A stretch of DNA of 64,000 bases, taken from positions 15,516,582-15,580,581 of the forward strand of contig JASKMD010000003.1 in assembly GCA_030144725.1 (NCBI GenBank), read 5' to 3'. Below, piece after piece: positions 54,372 to 64,000 of this stretch. Below the pieces are notes generated by a model. The model saw only the letters and a list, made by a program, of their open reading frames with translations, made no database searches and was not told the DNA's origin. This DNA comes from Haematococcus lacustris (lineage: Eukaryota; Chlorophyta; Chlorophyceae; Chlamydomonadales; Haematococcaceae). The position numbers and the translations under genes are program-made. The stretch's first letter is position 1; each line of letters starts with the position of its first letter.

Positions 54372-54860
54372 TATTCAGCCCTAGCCTTTCTTTCAGCCTA
54401 CCCCTTTCCGGGAAGACGTCACTTTATTGTTGCCCCCGCACTTGACATTTCTCCATCTCTGCACCCATTGCCCTCTTCCCACCCCTCCCCAGCTCCCACA
54501 CTGTCACACTTCCTATGATGGGCACTCGTGAGTCGTGAATGAAGCCACCCATCTAGCCCCCTCCACCCCTACTCCTACTCGCCTTCACACCTCAGTGGAT
54601 GAGGTAAGTAGCTGTGTGGCCCATTGGAGCACGCAGTCATGCAGCTCCCCACTGCTAGATGAGGGGCTCAAGTGAGGTTGCGCCCCCGGCTCCTCTGCCT
54701 TCCCACCTGTCTGCTGCGCACCCGGCCTCTGGCCTGCCTGGCACGAAGGCAGCAGCTCCATGCCCAGCCACTCTCCACCCAAGGGCTCCCCAGCAACTGG
54801 CAGGCATTGCACTTCGCTCGCTGGTCCTGGCACTAAGCCAATCCGCATGGTAGGGGATGG
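54372..54860. repeat. Duplicated segment, copy 1 (dispersed 150-bp repeat plus 3' end of the low-complexity gene)
   Basis: Begins with CTTTCTTTCAGCCTACCCC, runs through a non-coding 150-bp repeat to GATGGGCACTCGTGAGTC, then continues into a copy of the 3' end of the gene at 56108-57918 (54585-54860). Counterpart at 55885-56385. The first part alone recurs at 61585-61747. The frame at 54585-54926 is a truncated duplicate and not an independent gene. Confidence 0.75.
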
Positions 54861-55270
54861 TGCTGCACTCTGCCACATCAGGATCAGGCTTGATTTGCAC
54901 TGACTTGCACGACGCACTCGACGCATTTGCGCTTGCGATGCTTACCACCATCATCCCCGCCACCAATCCAGCTAACGGGACAATAGCGTCCTTGTTTTTC
55001 TTGTTTTGCAATCTGACAGCCCAAACTACAGCCAGCTTTTCTTACGTAGCCTGCTCAGAGTAAACATTCACAACAGCCCATACCTGGCGCGGTTACTTTG
55101 CGCATAAAACTATGACAAAACTGATGGCCTAGTCGGGGCCAAGGCCTCGCCTTTTACGATCGCCTAAAACGACCCGCGACTCCATTATCTACTACTTAAG
55201 CGACTTACTAGTGTTAAACGCCTACTTAAACTAAATAAGAAACCGCTCCTTATCCAGCAAAACTCGACGA
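54861..55270. other. Intergenic, no gene seen
   Basis: Contains short matches to the tandem units (TGACTTGCACGACGCACT, CCAGCTTTTCTTACGTAGCC, related to about 18480-18590), suggesting a diverged remnant of that repeat. Nothing coding. Confidence 0.45.
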
Positions 55271-55798
55271 ACTAAACTATATCCACCCACCCAAACATGT
55301 GGTAACCGCATGATACCTACGTGGCTTGTGAGTATCATGCCGGCCCCCCACCTCCCATACTTGTCGCCCCCCTCTTCCCATACCTGTCGCTCCCTACTTC
55401 CCATACCTGTCGCCCAATGAGGATCACGGTTGTACCGTTAGAGGGCCTGGAAACTGTAAGGTGTAGCCTAACAGCAAGCACCTTAGTGCGATGAAAGGGT
55501 GCCCACACTAACAGACGTTGGTTGGGGCCTACAAATGCTTTCCAAAACGTCCCGAACCCCTAGAGGGGGAGGGCGGCCTAGCAGCCTAACGGCTGACGGC
55601 TTAAGCGGTGTAAGCCACATCATCATCACAAATGCTTTCCAAGCCATGCTACGGCATAGCTGGCAGCCAAGAATGGCTACAATTGCACAACGACGCTTGC
55701 CACTCTGCCTACCACATGCTCTCCTTAAAACAAAGCTGCGTTGCTGTGGTTGCGGAACAACCTGTGGATGCGTTTATGAAGGCGTTGCTCTACTGCCG
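55271..55798. repeat. Duplicated non-coding segment, copy 1
   Basis: Shares CTAAACTATATCCACC, CCCCCCACCTCCCATACTTG and CTACAAATGCTTTCCA blocks with 59791-59852 plus 61130-61505. Copy 1 has gained an 83-bp SINE-like insert; copy 2 has gained a hAT-like element. Each serves as the empty-site control for the other. Confidence 0.85.
55545..55627 (+). mobile_element. 83-bp SINE-like element with three stem-loops and ATC tail
   Basis: Flanked by a 14-bp duplication ACAAATGCTTTCCA (55531-55544, 55628-55641); the empty site is at about 61340-61353. Three hairpins follow each other: CCCC-TAGA-GGGG (55557-55568), CAGCC-TAAC-GGCTG (55582-55595) and GGCTTA-AGCGGTG-TAAGCC (55598-55616), then CACATCATCATC. 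Long target duplication plus a simple 3' tail indicate retroposition by a LINE. I see no polymerase III A or B box, so it may be a 3'-end fragment of a longer element. Confidence 0.8.
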
Positions 55799-55884
55799 TG
55801 CTCTTGAGACTGTCATCAGCCCCCTTGTCCCTCACTAGGGCTTCCATTTCAGCCGAACCACCAGAAAACACTAGTGGCCACTTC

Positions 55885-56385
55885 TTTCTTTCAGCCTACC
55901 CCTTTCCGGCAAGTTGTCAATTTATTGCTGCCCCCGCACTTGACATTTCTCCATCTCTGCACCCAATGCCCTCTTCCCACCTTTCCCCAGTTCCCACACT
56001 CTCACACTTCCCATGATGGGCACTCGTGAGTCACATCAGGCTCAGGCCACAAACAAAGCCCCGAAGCCACCCTTCCAGCCCCCTCCCACCCCTTCTCCTA
56101 CCCGCCTTCACACCTCAGTGGATGAGGTCAGTAGCTGTGTGGCCCATTGGAGCACGCAGTCATGCAGCTCCCCACTGCTAGACGAGGGGCTCAAGTGAGG
56201 ATGTGCCCCAGGCTCCTCTGCCTTCCCACCTGCCTGCTGCACACATGGCCTCTGGCCTGCCTGGCACACAGGCAGCAGCTCCACGCCCAGCCACTCTTCA
56301 CTCAAGGGCTCGCCAAGAACTGGCAGGCATTGCACTTCGCTCGCTGGTCCTGGCACTAAGCCAATCCGCATGGTAGGGGATGGTG
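55885..56385. repeat. Duplicated segment, copy 2
   Basis: Counterpart of 54372-54860. Within it a stretch ACATCAGGCTCAGGCCACAAACAAAGCCCC (56034-56063) also occurs at 12859-12888 in the exchanger intron, a further short dispersed repeat. Confidence 0.7.
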
Positions 56386-57918
56386 TTGCGCTGTGCCATG
56401 GGCTGGTGCTAGGGCTAGGAATGGCGGCTGGGTGCAGAGCCACCTGAGCTCCTGATCCTGTTGTGTGAGCCATGGGCTTGGTGGGCCCGGGCGAGGGTGT
56501 GGGTGCAGCGCGGTTGAGAGGCAACAGGGTGAGAGGGGCGCGCGGCAGGGAGGAGGTTGGAGGGGCCGCCTGGCCAGCACCCAGCCTGGGGAGTGGACTG
56601 CTTGCAATGTGGGAGGGCGGGGAGGGTCCTGGGGGCCGAGCCCCGCCTGCAGACCTGCTGGCTCTGTCAGTCCGGCTCGAGGGAGTCATGCTCTGGACCC
56701 CCTCGATATGTTGGCTGCCTGCTGCTGACCTAGGCAGAGCGTGATCAATGGATGACTGAATGCAGCTGCCTAAGCTGGATGGGGGCCTGCTGGTCACTGT
56801 GGCTGTTGAGGCTGGAGCCATGATGGCCCCAGCCATGCTGCTGAGGGGCAGCAGCGACGTGGCAGTCAGGTTGTGGGGTCCGGGCGGCCCACTCGTGGCA
56901 TCTACTACAGCTGAGCTAGTGAGCGATGTTGTCTGACCTGTTGCATGAGTTGAGAGGCTGCCCAAAGCCCTGGCTGCTGGGTGGCTTGGATACAAGGGAA
57001 TCCCAGGGGGCCCCAAGCTTGAGCCTTCACCACCACCGTTGCCTCCGCTGACAGCTGCTGGAGCGGCATCGGCCCAAGGATGCAGGGCCGGCAAGCTCGA
57101 CAGAGGGCTGGGCAGGGATGTGAATGGCAGCTGGCCCAGGCCCAGCCCCAGACCCAGACCCAGGCTGCTGCCCCACACACCACCTCCCATGCTGGAACTC
57201 TGCTTTATTCTTGGGGAGGGGAGGGCCAAGGCACCACCTGCCCTGCATAGCTCCGGCATAGCCTCCGCCCCACCAGCCACAGCCCCTGCCCTTGCTGCAC
57301 TGGGGCTGACGGCATTCCAGTCACCGCTCTGGACTGCTGGCCCTGCCGCCCACAAGCTGCTGCCACCGCTCCACAGCCCCAGGGAGGGTCGCAGGAACCC
57401 CCCTCCCCCTCCCCCACCCTCCCCTCCCCCTCCTGCACTGCCAGATCTATACGTAGGAGCCAGAAGGTCAGCCACCCATGCCATGCCAAGCCCCTCCTGA
57501 CCAGGTGGTGCCAGAAGGGAAGGTGCATACTCAGGCAGCTGAGTGGGCGGGGAAGGGCTGCTTGCCTGCAGCAGCCTGTCCAGCAGGGAGCATTGGTTGG
57601 GGGCCACCAGCAGCTGGTTAGGCTGGGGACAGGGGCTGGGCAAGGCCCTGCCCTGCTGCTGGGAGCGTGGCATCAGTGGCACAAACCCACCATCCAGCTG
57701 TGGGCAGGTCAATGCAGCAGCCACGCTGGGGCCCCCCTCCCCCTCTGCCACACCATCAGGCCAGGGCAGTGCAGCGACAGGGGACCCACCAGGTGAAAGT
57801 AAGGAGGCAGGCAGCCGAAGCTGTGCCGCCTCCCCCTGCCCAGCCGCAGCCATGTCAGGCAGGTGGGTCAGCGGGGGGACCCCGTCAGCATGATGGTCGC
57901 CATAGTGACGCAGAAGAG
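56108..57918 (-). CDS. Low-complexity Ser/Pro/Gly/Ala-rich protein, last exon
   Basis: The open frame runs from a plausible acceptor (CTTCCAG at 57925-57919) to a TGA at 56108-56110, about 600 codons. In-frame residues LLRHYGDHHADGVPPLTHLPD precede the first Met at 57853, so the exon probably continues from an upstream one. Composition is dominated by Ser, Pro, Gly, Ala and Leu with a (GL)n run and poly-Gly. No domain recognised; it could be the disordered tail of a regulatory protein. Upstream exons are not found, because a fragment of the coiled-coil repeat begins at 57986. The 3' end has been duplicated to 54585-54860. Coding is supported by length in GC-rich DNA, but low complexity weakens the case. 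Confidence 0.45.
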
Positions 57919-57985
57919 CTGGAAGGGAGGAGCGGTCAGCACTGGCTGAGGTAGCTGCATGGGAGGGTGGGTCAGGGGTCAGGGG

Positions 57986-58321
57986 TTAGGGCCCTTGGAG
58001 GCTGCGTCGAGCAGCCCGTAGGGAGTGGTTGGTAGCTGCCGCTCTGGATGCCACCTGCTGCAAAGCCGTACGCTCATCCTGCAGGCGTTGGTGTGTTGCC
58101 TTCAGGTCGTCTAGGTCGCCCTGCAACCCATCCACGGTGCCCATCAGGGACTGCTCCACATCCCGTAGCCGCTGCACCTCAGCCTGCAGGTCACGGTTTG
58201 TCGCTTGTGCCCTACTGGCTGCAGCCTTGATGTTGTTAGGGCAATGCCAATTGCCAGCCCTTGGCGAGTTGTTTAGTGCATTGAGCTGGGCACTATGCGC
58301 CTTGCTCATTCTCTTCTTCAT
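57986..58321 (-). pseudogene. Coiled-coil ORF fragment, copy D
   Basis: N-terminal 112 codons of the ORF seen at 20737-21363, from MKKRMSK to RRSLQG, then unrelated sequence with a stop. The accompanying GGTAGGGGA array (58338-58598) and upstream block to about 58759 are also present. Here GTGCAC at the right edge continues into different DNA (CTGTAGCC) instead of the unit-B hairpin. Confidence 0.85.
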
Positions 58322-58759
58322 GGTTAGGGAATGAGAGTGGGTGGGTGAGTTGCTGAGCGGGGCTACGGGTGAAGGAGAGGTAGGGGAGAGTGGGTGGGGA
58401 AGGTAGGGGATGAGGCTGAGGTAGGGGAGGCTGAGGTAGGGGAGGTAGGGGAGGTATGGGAGGTAGGGGAGGTAGGGGTGATGTAGGGGAGGTAGGGGAG
58501 AGGAGGGGAGGCTGAGGTAGGGAAGGTAGGCTGAGGTAGGCTGAGGTAGGGAAGGCGGGTGAAGGAGAGGTAGGGGAGAGGTGGGAGGCGAGGAGAAGGA
58601 GAGGTAGAAGGGAGGAGGCTGATGGCAAGCTGGGCTGCTGGGAGGACGGGCTACTGGGAGCTGGGCGGAGTAGACGAGGTTGGGAGATGGTGGGTTAAAA
58701 TGTGTTGGTGGGGGCCACGTGGCGAAGTTGTAAGCCAAGCTCGGACGTCTCCTAGTGCA

Positions 58760-59790
58760 CCTGTAGCCATCAACATGTGTACCTTGTAAGGGGTCAATCT
58801 TGTCACATACAGACCCAATGATTGAGTTGCATAGTGCCACGGACGCGTCATTGAGTATGCTATAACAAATCCGAGTGAGGCCAGGCTGTTTGTTCAATGG
58901 TGCAAAACATAAAGCGGATAATAGCTGTAGGGGGTGACTAGTCCCTACTGTGCCGCCCACCATTACAGCGATATAGCGCTGCCACACTCGGATTCGTGTT
59001 TTGTCACATCCTCGCCAAGCGACCTGCACCATCAAGAAGCTCGCGCAGCCATGTTTGCCGGACTTCGGTGGTGTGTGCCACCGACATGTTGTGCATCGCT
59101 AACGGATAGCCAAGGACGTAGCTTACCAATGTAGCTAACCACGGTCTGTGATTGAGACACATCCGGGGTCACATGTGTCTGCCAGCATCGAATGACTCCG
59201 ATGGCAATGCCAGTATTACATTAAACGCGCATTACCGCATTGCAGCAGACGCAGCAAACGTTACATGACATGATGGAGTAGATGGGCTGCAGTGGCATGA
59301 AGATTACCAACCCCATGTTGGGAACGCCTGAGCCACAGGCACCAATGCATAAAGCATCTTTTGCAACCTGCAATGTGCAAATTGCACCTGGCAGCAGGTT
59401 TGAACAGTTGTGGGCAGTGCGAGTCACGTGGTTCCACCCGTGGCGGAACGGAAGCCCCTTTGGAGGGGGAGGAATGTAAAGTGCGCACCTCTGGAGGTGA
59501 TTGTCGCTTCGCGTCGTCTGGGCTGTCTCGTGAATGCGAGCCGTCGCGGGACGCGGGTTACACGTGTAGTGTGAGACTTGGCAGGTCACGACTAGCGAAC
59601 ATTGCGTTCGTGAGTACAACTGGTTCGATTCCAGGGAACCCCGTTCTAAGCTCTAGCCATTCTCGCAGTACACCGTTGTAACCCAACACCCTAGTCGGAA
59701 GTAATTGGGACCGGCCTTCGAGCTTGTGTCAAAATGTCATCTGTCGTTTCGTCCCCGTACGTTCAAACTCTGACCCAAGAACTATACAGA
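58760..59790. other. Intergenic, no gene recognised
   Basis: A minus-strand frame (58760-59035) fused to the repeat leader gives a protein-like but unrecognised sequence. GGTTCGATTCC at 59622-59632 matches the polymerase III B box, but no matching A box or full tRNA fold could be built, so only a possible SINE remnant is suggested. Confidence 0.35.
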
Positions 59791-59852
59791 CTAAACTATA
59801 TCCACCAACCCAAACATGTGGTAGCCGCATTGATACCTACATAGCCTATGAG

Positions 59853-61129
59853 TAGGGTTGGCCAGAACCGTAGCGGCGTATATTCGTAGGTACGTATATA
59901 CAGTATATACGTAGCGTACCCCGACCACCGTGTATCCGTAGGCAGCCGTAGGTACGTCGGTTGACCGTACAATACCGTAGGTTTGACCGTAGTTTTCACG
60001 CTTGAAGCAAAATCGTGCAAAATCGGCAAAATCGCGAGATTGCAAAGGACGCAGGACGCACAAGTCACCGTTACTGCCGGTGTGGCCGTAACCGTGGGTC
60101 ATATATAAGTCGCTGCGATACCCGATGGCATTCGTTGCGTTGGATGATGCATACGAGAGATGTGGCGACCGTATAAGTGCTAGCCGAGCTCACAGCCATG
60201 AAGCCAAGCCCAGCCCAGCCCAGCCCAGCCCAGCCCAGCCCAGCCCAGCCCAGCCCAGCCCAGCCCAGCCCAGCCCAGCCCAGCCCAGCCCAGCCCAGCC
60301 CAGCCCAGCCCAGCCCAGCCCAGCCCAGCCCAGCCCAGCCCAGCCCAGCCCAGCCCAGCCCAGCCCAGCCCAGCCCAGCCCAGCCCAGCCCAGCCCAGCC
60401 CAGCCCAGCCCAGCCCAGCCCAGCCCAGCCCAGCCCAGCCCAGCCCAGCCCAGCCCAGCCCAGCCCAGCCCAGCCCAGCCCAGCCCAGCCCAGCCCAGCC
60501 CAGCCCAGCCCAGCCCAGCCCAGCCCAGCCCAGCCCAGCCCAGCCCAGCCGAGCCCAGCCCAGCCCAGCCCAGCCCAGCCCAGCCCAGCCCAGCCCAGCC
60601 CAGCCCAGCCCAGCCCAGCCCAGCCCAGCCCAGCCCAGCCCAGCCCAGCCCAGCCCCGTGCTGTCACAGAGGTGGAGGAGGAGGAGGAGGAGGTGGTGAT
60701 GTTGTAGAGAAAGCTAGCACGAGGGGATTAAACCATGCACACATGGTTAACAGACTAGGAGCACATGGCCACACATGCGTGGCACACATGATTGGTCGAG
60801 TAGGAGCCCATGGCTGACTACACAACTGCACCCACGGCTGCCACACGAGGGGTTTGGACACATGCTTGGCGCACAGAGTAGAAGCACATTGCTAACGGCA
60901 TGCATGGCTGGCTGGCATATAGATGTGTCATGACACTGCTATTGGTTGAGATTCTGAACATGCTTACCCCTAGCGGGCGTTTCTATAGTTGTTGTGCACC
61001 AAACTACATACTCACTTTCGCAAAATGATGACCCTGCCCCTACGGAATACCCTACGGAACTACGAATACAGTAAATACGTATGTATATACCGTCTTTCTA
61101 GCCGCCACATACGGATCTGGCCAACCCTA
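59853..61129. mobile_element. hAT-like non-autonomous element, 1277 bp
   Basis: Ends are TAGGGTTGGCCAGA(A/T)CCGTA inverted repeats, with an 8-bp flanking duplication CCTATGAG (59845-59852) and CCTTTGAG (61130-61137), 7 of 8 identical. TAGGG ends and 8-bp duplications fit the hAT superfamily. The segment at 55271-55798 supplies the unoccupied site. Subterminal DNA is full of CCGTAGG and TACGTATATAC words. No transposase frame; the centre is a CAGCC microsatellite. Confidence 0.8.
60208..60655. repeat. CAGCC pentanucleotide array, about 90 copies
   Basis: Nearly pure CAGCC for 450 bp with one GAGCC variant near 60550. Sits inside the hAT-like element and is followed by a short GGA run. The long Pro/Ala/Gln/Ser and Gly/Trp/Ala/Leu frames on both strands are products of the repeat. 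Confidence 0.97.
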
Positions 61130-61584
61130 CCTTTGAGTATCATGCCGGCCCCCCACCTCCCATACTTGTCGGCCCCCTCTTCCCATATCTGTCGCCCCGT
61201 CTTCCCATACCTGTCGCACTATGAGGATCACGGCAGTACCGCTAGAGGACATGGAAACCGTCAGGTGTACCCTAACAGCAAGCACCTTTGTGCCATGAAA
61301 GGGGTGCCCACACCAGCAGACGCGTTGGTTGGGGCCTACAAATGCTTTCCAAGCCATGCTACGGCATAGCTGGCAGCCAAGAATGGCTACAATTGCACAA
61401 AGGCGCTTGCCACTCTGCCTACCACCTGCTCTCCTCAAAATAAAGCTGCGTTGCTGTGGTTGCGAAACAACCTGTGGATGTGTTTATGTAGGCGTTGCTC
61501 CACTATCATCAGCCCATCCTGCACCCACGTCACCCTTGTGACTGCTGCTCTCTGGCTCGCACCAGAGCAACAACACACGCGGGA
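61130..61584. repeat. Duplicated non-coding segment, copy 2 (right part)
   Basis: Continues the segment begun at 59791-59852 and matches 55310-55798, including the unoccupied ACAAATGCTTTCCA site near 61340. No gene seen. Confidence 0.8.
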
Positions 61585-61744
61585 CATCTATTCAGCCCTG
61601 GCCTTTCTTTCAGCCTACCCCTTTCCGGGAAGACGTCACTTTATTGCTGCCCCCGCAATTGACATTTCTCCATCTCTGCACCCAATGCCCTCTTCCCACC
61701 CCTCTCCGGTTACCACACTCTCAAACTTCCCATGATGGGCGCTC

Positions 61745-62418
61745 GTGTCCAAGTCCAGTCGCAGTCCAAGTCCAGGTCCAAGTCCAGGGTCAAGTCTCCA
61801 CCATTACTTGCCTGGGTTGGAGTAGTGCTGCTGCATGGCCACCGCCAGCTGCATGGAGTGTGCGTCGATGGTGTTGTGGAAACCCGTCAGTTTGATGCTG
61901 CCCAGCTCCTGCAGCTTGGCCAGCAGCGCCTGGTTGTTGGGGTCCTCAAATGCGGACATGAGCATGGGGTGGCGGTTGGGCCCAAGGCGCCGCTGCAGCT
62001 GGTTGTAGCATGTCTTGAAGTTTGGGTTGGCGAAGAACTTGCAGAAGTCCTTGAGCTGCCTGAGCATCAGGGGGTCCTCGCAATCAAGGGGCAAGGGAGG
62101 GCCAGTGGGTGCTGCGGGTGCAAGGGCTGCCAGGCGGGCGCTGCAGCGCCTTTGGGGGGGTTGCGTGATTGGCTCAGGTTCTGACTCTGACTCTGACTCT
62201 GACTCACAGTCAGACTGTGGCTCTGGCTCTGAGCCACAGTCTGACTCGGAGTCAGAGTCAGTGTCAAACTCCATGCTGGCAGGCTGGGCAGGTGCTGGCT
62301 GGGCAGTGGCCCGTGGGGGGAGTGGGGGTAGGGGGGGAGCATCAGGGGGTTGGGGAGGCTGCACGGCTGGAGGCTGAGGGGCGCTGGCATATCCCGGGGA
62401 GGGGTAGCCAACCAGGCA
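61745..62418 (-). pseudogene. Fanzor copy 4, exon 2 fragment
   Basis: Matches 33570-34230: the same exon 2 residues with the same differences from copy 1 (for example MEFDTDSDSESDCGS), the same GC donor, and part of the intron repeat in an altered GTCCAAGTCCAG form. It ends at the TAGCCAACCAGGCA junction (62405-62418) with Dualen sequence. It is a duplicate of the copy 3 locus, or a second insertion at the same site. Confidence 0.9.
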
Positions 62419-62567
62419 TAACTGTCCTACCTAACTTTCTAAGCGATTTTTCTCTTGCTTGCTTACAGGTCTCCCCAAGCCACTAGCTACATCGTGCTCG
62501 GCGCAACGCGACGAGCCGAAAGAGCATAGTGAAGTTGGTCAACGTCCAAGGTCGGCGGTACAGGACG

Positions 62568-64000
62568 ATGGTGAAGACGGCTACGGTGTTTGTGTTTGCT
62601 TGCCTGATTGTTCTTCTCCCGGGAAATGTTGCAACCTTTTGGGACCGACTCATAAACGTGGCCGACACGACAGTGGCAACAGGACAGGACCCCTTGGGGG
62701 CGGTGACCGGCCCTGCGTGGGTCGAGCGTGACATGATAGGATCATTCCCAACTGAGTTCGCACATTTACAAGTATGCAATCGGCTTCAATTGACTCGAAC
62801 GCCTCAAATGGCCTGGATTCCCATAACGTACTCCCGCTCGAGCCTAAATGGCCGAGACGCGGAAATGCCAATGTCTGTATGCCACCACCAGGTCGACAAC
62901 AAAACCCAGGAGACGCAAGCTCTGCAAGACGCCATTAGACAACCAGACAGAAGGCACAGGAACGCTACTTCCCAGCTCGCCAAGAAAGGTATTTGCTGCA
63001 TTGACAGAGGTCCGTGCACTAGCCTGAACGAGACTGTGCCTAACGACCACACCTGTGCCCAGTGCTACACCACAAGGAGCAGCAACTGGCTAGCTACCAG
63101 AACCAGGCACCCACACACCCACAGCAACCAATCAGAGGACGAACAGCCCAATTACCAGCCCAGGCCGCTGCGGGAGTCTACCTTGCATGCTTTACATGCT
63201 GGCCTGCTGCCCTGCACCAGGCACCCACACACCCACAACAACCAAACAGAGGATGAACAGCCCCCTGACCAGCCCAGGCCGCTGCGGGGGACTACCTTAC
63301 CTGCTTCCCATGCTGACCTGCTGCCCCGCACAGATATGCATGTCACAGAGATGCCAACTGACCATGCTGACATGCAGGCTGACAATAGACATGGCGCCCA
63401 GCCCCACCACCACCTGCCAGCCCTGACCGCTACAGCCTTGCATGACCAGCTGGCTGTCACAGAGATGCCAACTGACCATGCTGACATGCAGGCTGACAAT
63501 AGACATGGCGCCCAGCCCCACCACCACCTGCCAGCCCTGACCGCTACAGCCTTGCATGACCAGCTGGCTGTCACAGAGATGCCAACTGACCATGCTGACA
63601 TGCAGGCTGACAATAGACATGGCGCCCAGCCCCACCACCACCTGCCAGCCCTGACCGCTACAGCCTTGCATGACCAGCTGGCTGTCACAGAGATGCCAAC
63701 TGACCATCCTGACATGCAGGCTGACAATAGACATGGCGCCCAGCCCCACCACCACCTGCCAGCCCTGACCGCTACAGCCTTGCATGACCAGCTGGCTGTC
63801 ACAGAGATGCCAACTGACCATCCTGACATGCAGGCTGACAATAGACATGGCGCCCAGCCCCACCACCACCTGCCAGCCCTGACCGCTACAACCTTGCATG
63901 ACCAGCTGGCTGTCACAGAGATGCCAACTGACCATGCTGACATGCAGGCTAACAATAGACATGGCGCCCAGCCCCACCACCACCTGCCAGCCCTGACCGC
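62568..64000 (+). CDS. Dualen polyprotein, uninterrupted N-terminus, partial
   Basis: The frame starts at the equivalent ATG (MVKTATVF...) and remains open through SNQSEDEQP|NYQPRPLRE and 5.8 units of the 114-bp repeat (63342-64000) to the edge. The unit order (HAD, HAD, HAD, HPD, HPD/ATTL, HAD/QANN) resembles units 8-12 of the other copy and lacks its SKPL and STPL units, so the array length or order differs between copies. Confidence 0.85.
   Translation, partial: MVKTATVFVFACLIVLLPGNVATFWDRLINVADTTVATGQDPLGAVTGPAWVERDMIGSFPTEFAHLQVCNRLQLTRTPQMAWIPITYSRSSLNGRDAEMPMSVCHHQVDNKTQETQALQDAIRQPDRRHRNATSQLAKKGICCIDRGPCTSLNETVPNDHTCAQCYTTRSSNWLATRTRHPHTHSNQSEDEQPNYQPRPLRESTLHALHAGLLPCTRHPHTHNNQTEDEQPPDQPRPLRGTTLPASHADLLPRTDMHVTEMPTDHADMQADNRHGAQPHHHLPALTATALHDQLAVTEMPTDHADMQADNRHGAQPHHHLPALTATALHDQLAVTEMPTDHADMQADNRHGAQPHHHLPALTATALHDQLAVTEMPTDHPDMQADNRHGAQPHHHLPALTATALHDQLAVTEMPTDHPDMQADNRHGAQPHHHLPALTATTLHDQLAVTEMPTDHADMQANNRHGAQPHHHLPALT
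63342..64000 (+). repeat. 114-bp tandem repeat array, second copy, partial
   Basis: Same 38-aa unit as 41906-44373, 5.8 units visible before the edge. Confidence 0.95.

Larger units (their letters stand above)
62419..64000 (+). mobile_element. Dualen-type element, second plus-strand copy, 5' part
   Basis: Begins at the same base as the element at 34231 and continues off the right edge. It lacks the nested insertion: GACGAACAGCCCA runs straight into ATTACC at about 63151. It serves as the empty-site control. Confidence 0.92.

Noticed and set aside
54585..54926. Independent gene on the minus strand
   Set aside because: It is a truncated duplicate of the 3' end of the frame at 56108-57918.
59555..59650. 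tRNA gene
   Set aside because: GGTTCGATTCC matches a B box and a weak acceptor pairing can be drawn, but the spacing to any A box is wrong and no anticodon arm forms.
60071..60817. Long Pro/Ala/Gln/Ser and Gly/Trp/Ala/Leu frames
   Set aside because: Pure CAGCC microsatellite; every frame is open.

Overview
The window is nuclear DNA of a green alga. Evidence: spliced genes with many short GT-AG introns and one GC-AG intron, a plastid-type phosphoglucan phosphatase of the LSF2 group beside an animal-type Na+/Ca2+ exchanger, Fanzor and Dualen-type elements, and GC-rich DNA dense with low-copy repeats. My recollection of related proteins points to the Chlamydomonadales, perhaps Haematococcus; that is recollection, not a search result. 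No prokaryotic gene organisation is present.

Layout. (1) 1-1217: 3' portion of an LSF2-like glucan phosphatase gene on the minus strand, running off the left edge. (2) 1461-4947: a Fanzor (eukaryotic TnpB relative) element with a 4-exon gene for a predicted 928-aa protein, bracketed by 17-bp direct repeats. (3) 5751-6291: an unknown element with perfect 37-bp inverted repeats. (4) 7009-14726: a Na+/Ca2+ exchanger gene reconstructed as 25 exons and about 835 aa; intron 19 holds an antisense, frameshifted Fanzor 3' fragment. (5) 15438-33423: two complete tandem copies and one truncated copy of a 6.4-kb unit (LINE fossil, MITE, tiny SINE-like element, coiled-coil ORF). Copy A later gained a 788-bp TIR element and copy B a 2.5-kb foldback element that splits its coiled-coil ORF. 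(6) 33424-54250: a three-level nest. A Fanzor gene on the minus strand is split by a giant Dualen-type non-LTR retrotransposon on the plus strand (34231-53747, 14-bp target duplication), itself interrupted by a 5'-truncated Dualen relative on the minus strand (34963-41701, 13-bp duplication). (7) 54251-61744: duplicated non-coding segments, a low-complexity minus-strand gene, a fragment of the coiled-coil ORF and a hAT-like element stuffed with a CAGCC array. (8) 61745-64000: a second copy of the Fanzor/Dualen junction, without the nested insertion, running off the right edge.

The Dualen-type element is the most interesting system. Ignoring the nested insertion, it has one open frame of about 4166 codons: signal-peptide-like start, 21.6 copies of a 38-aa His-rich repeat, a hydrophobic segment, a canonical 2A ribosome-skipping motif, two Josephin-like cysteine protease domains, AP endonuclease, reverse transcriptase, PHD finger, RNase H, CCHC knuckle and a PD-(D/E)XK endonuclease. 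The Fanzor family here keeps the RuvC signature but has lost most zinc-finger cysteines in both copies that cover the region.

The host genes (phosphatase, exchanger, low-complexity gene) are not functionally connected; what links the window is repeated invasion, nesting and duplication of mobile DNA.
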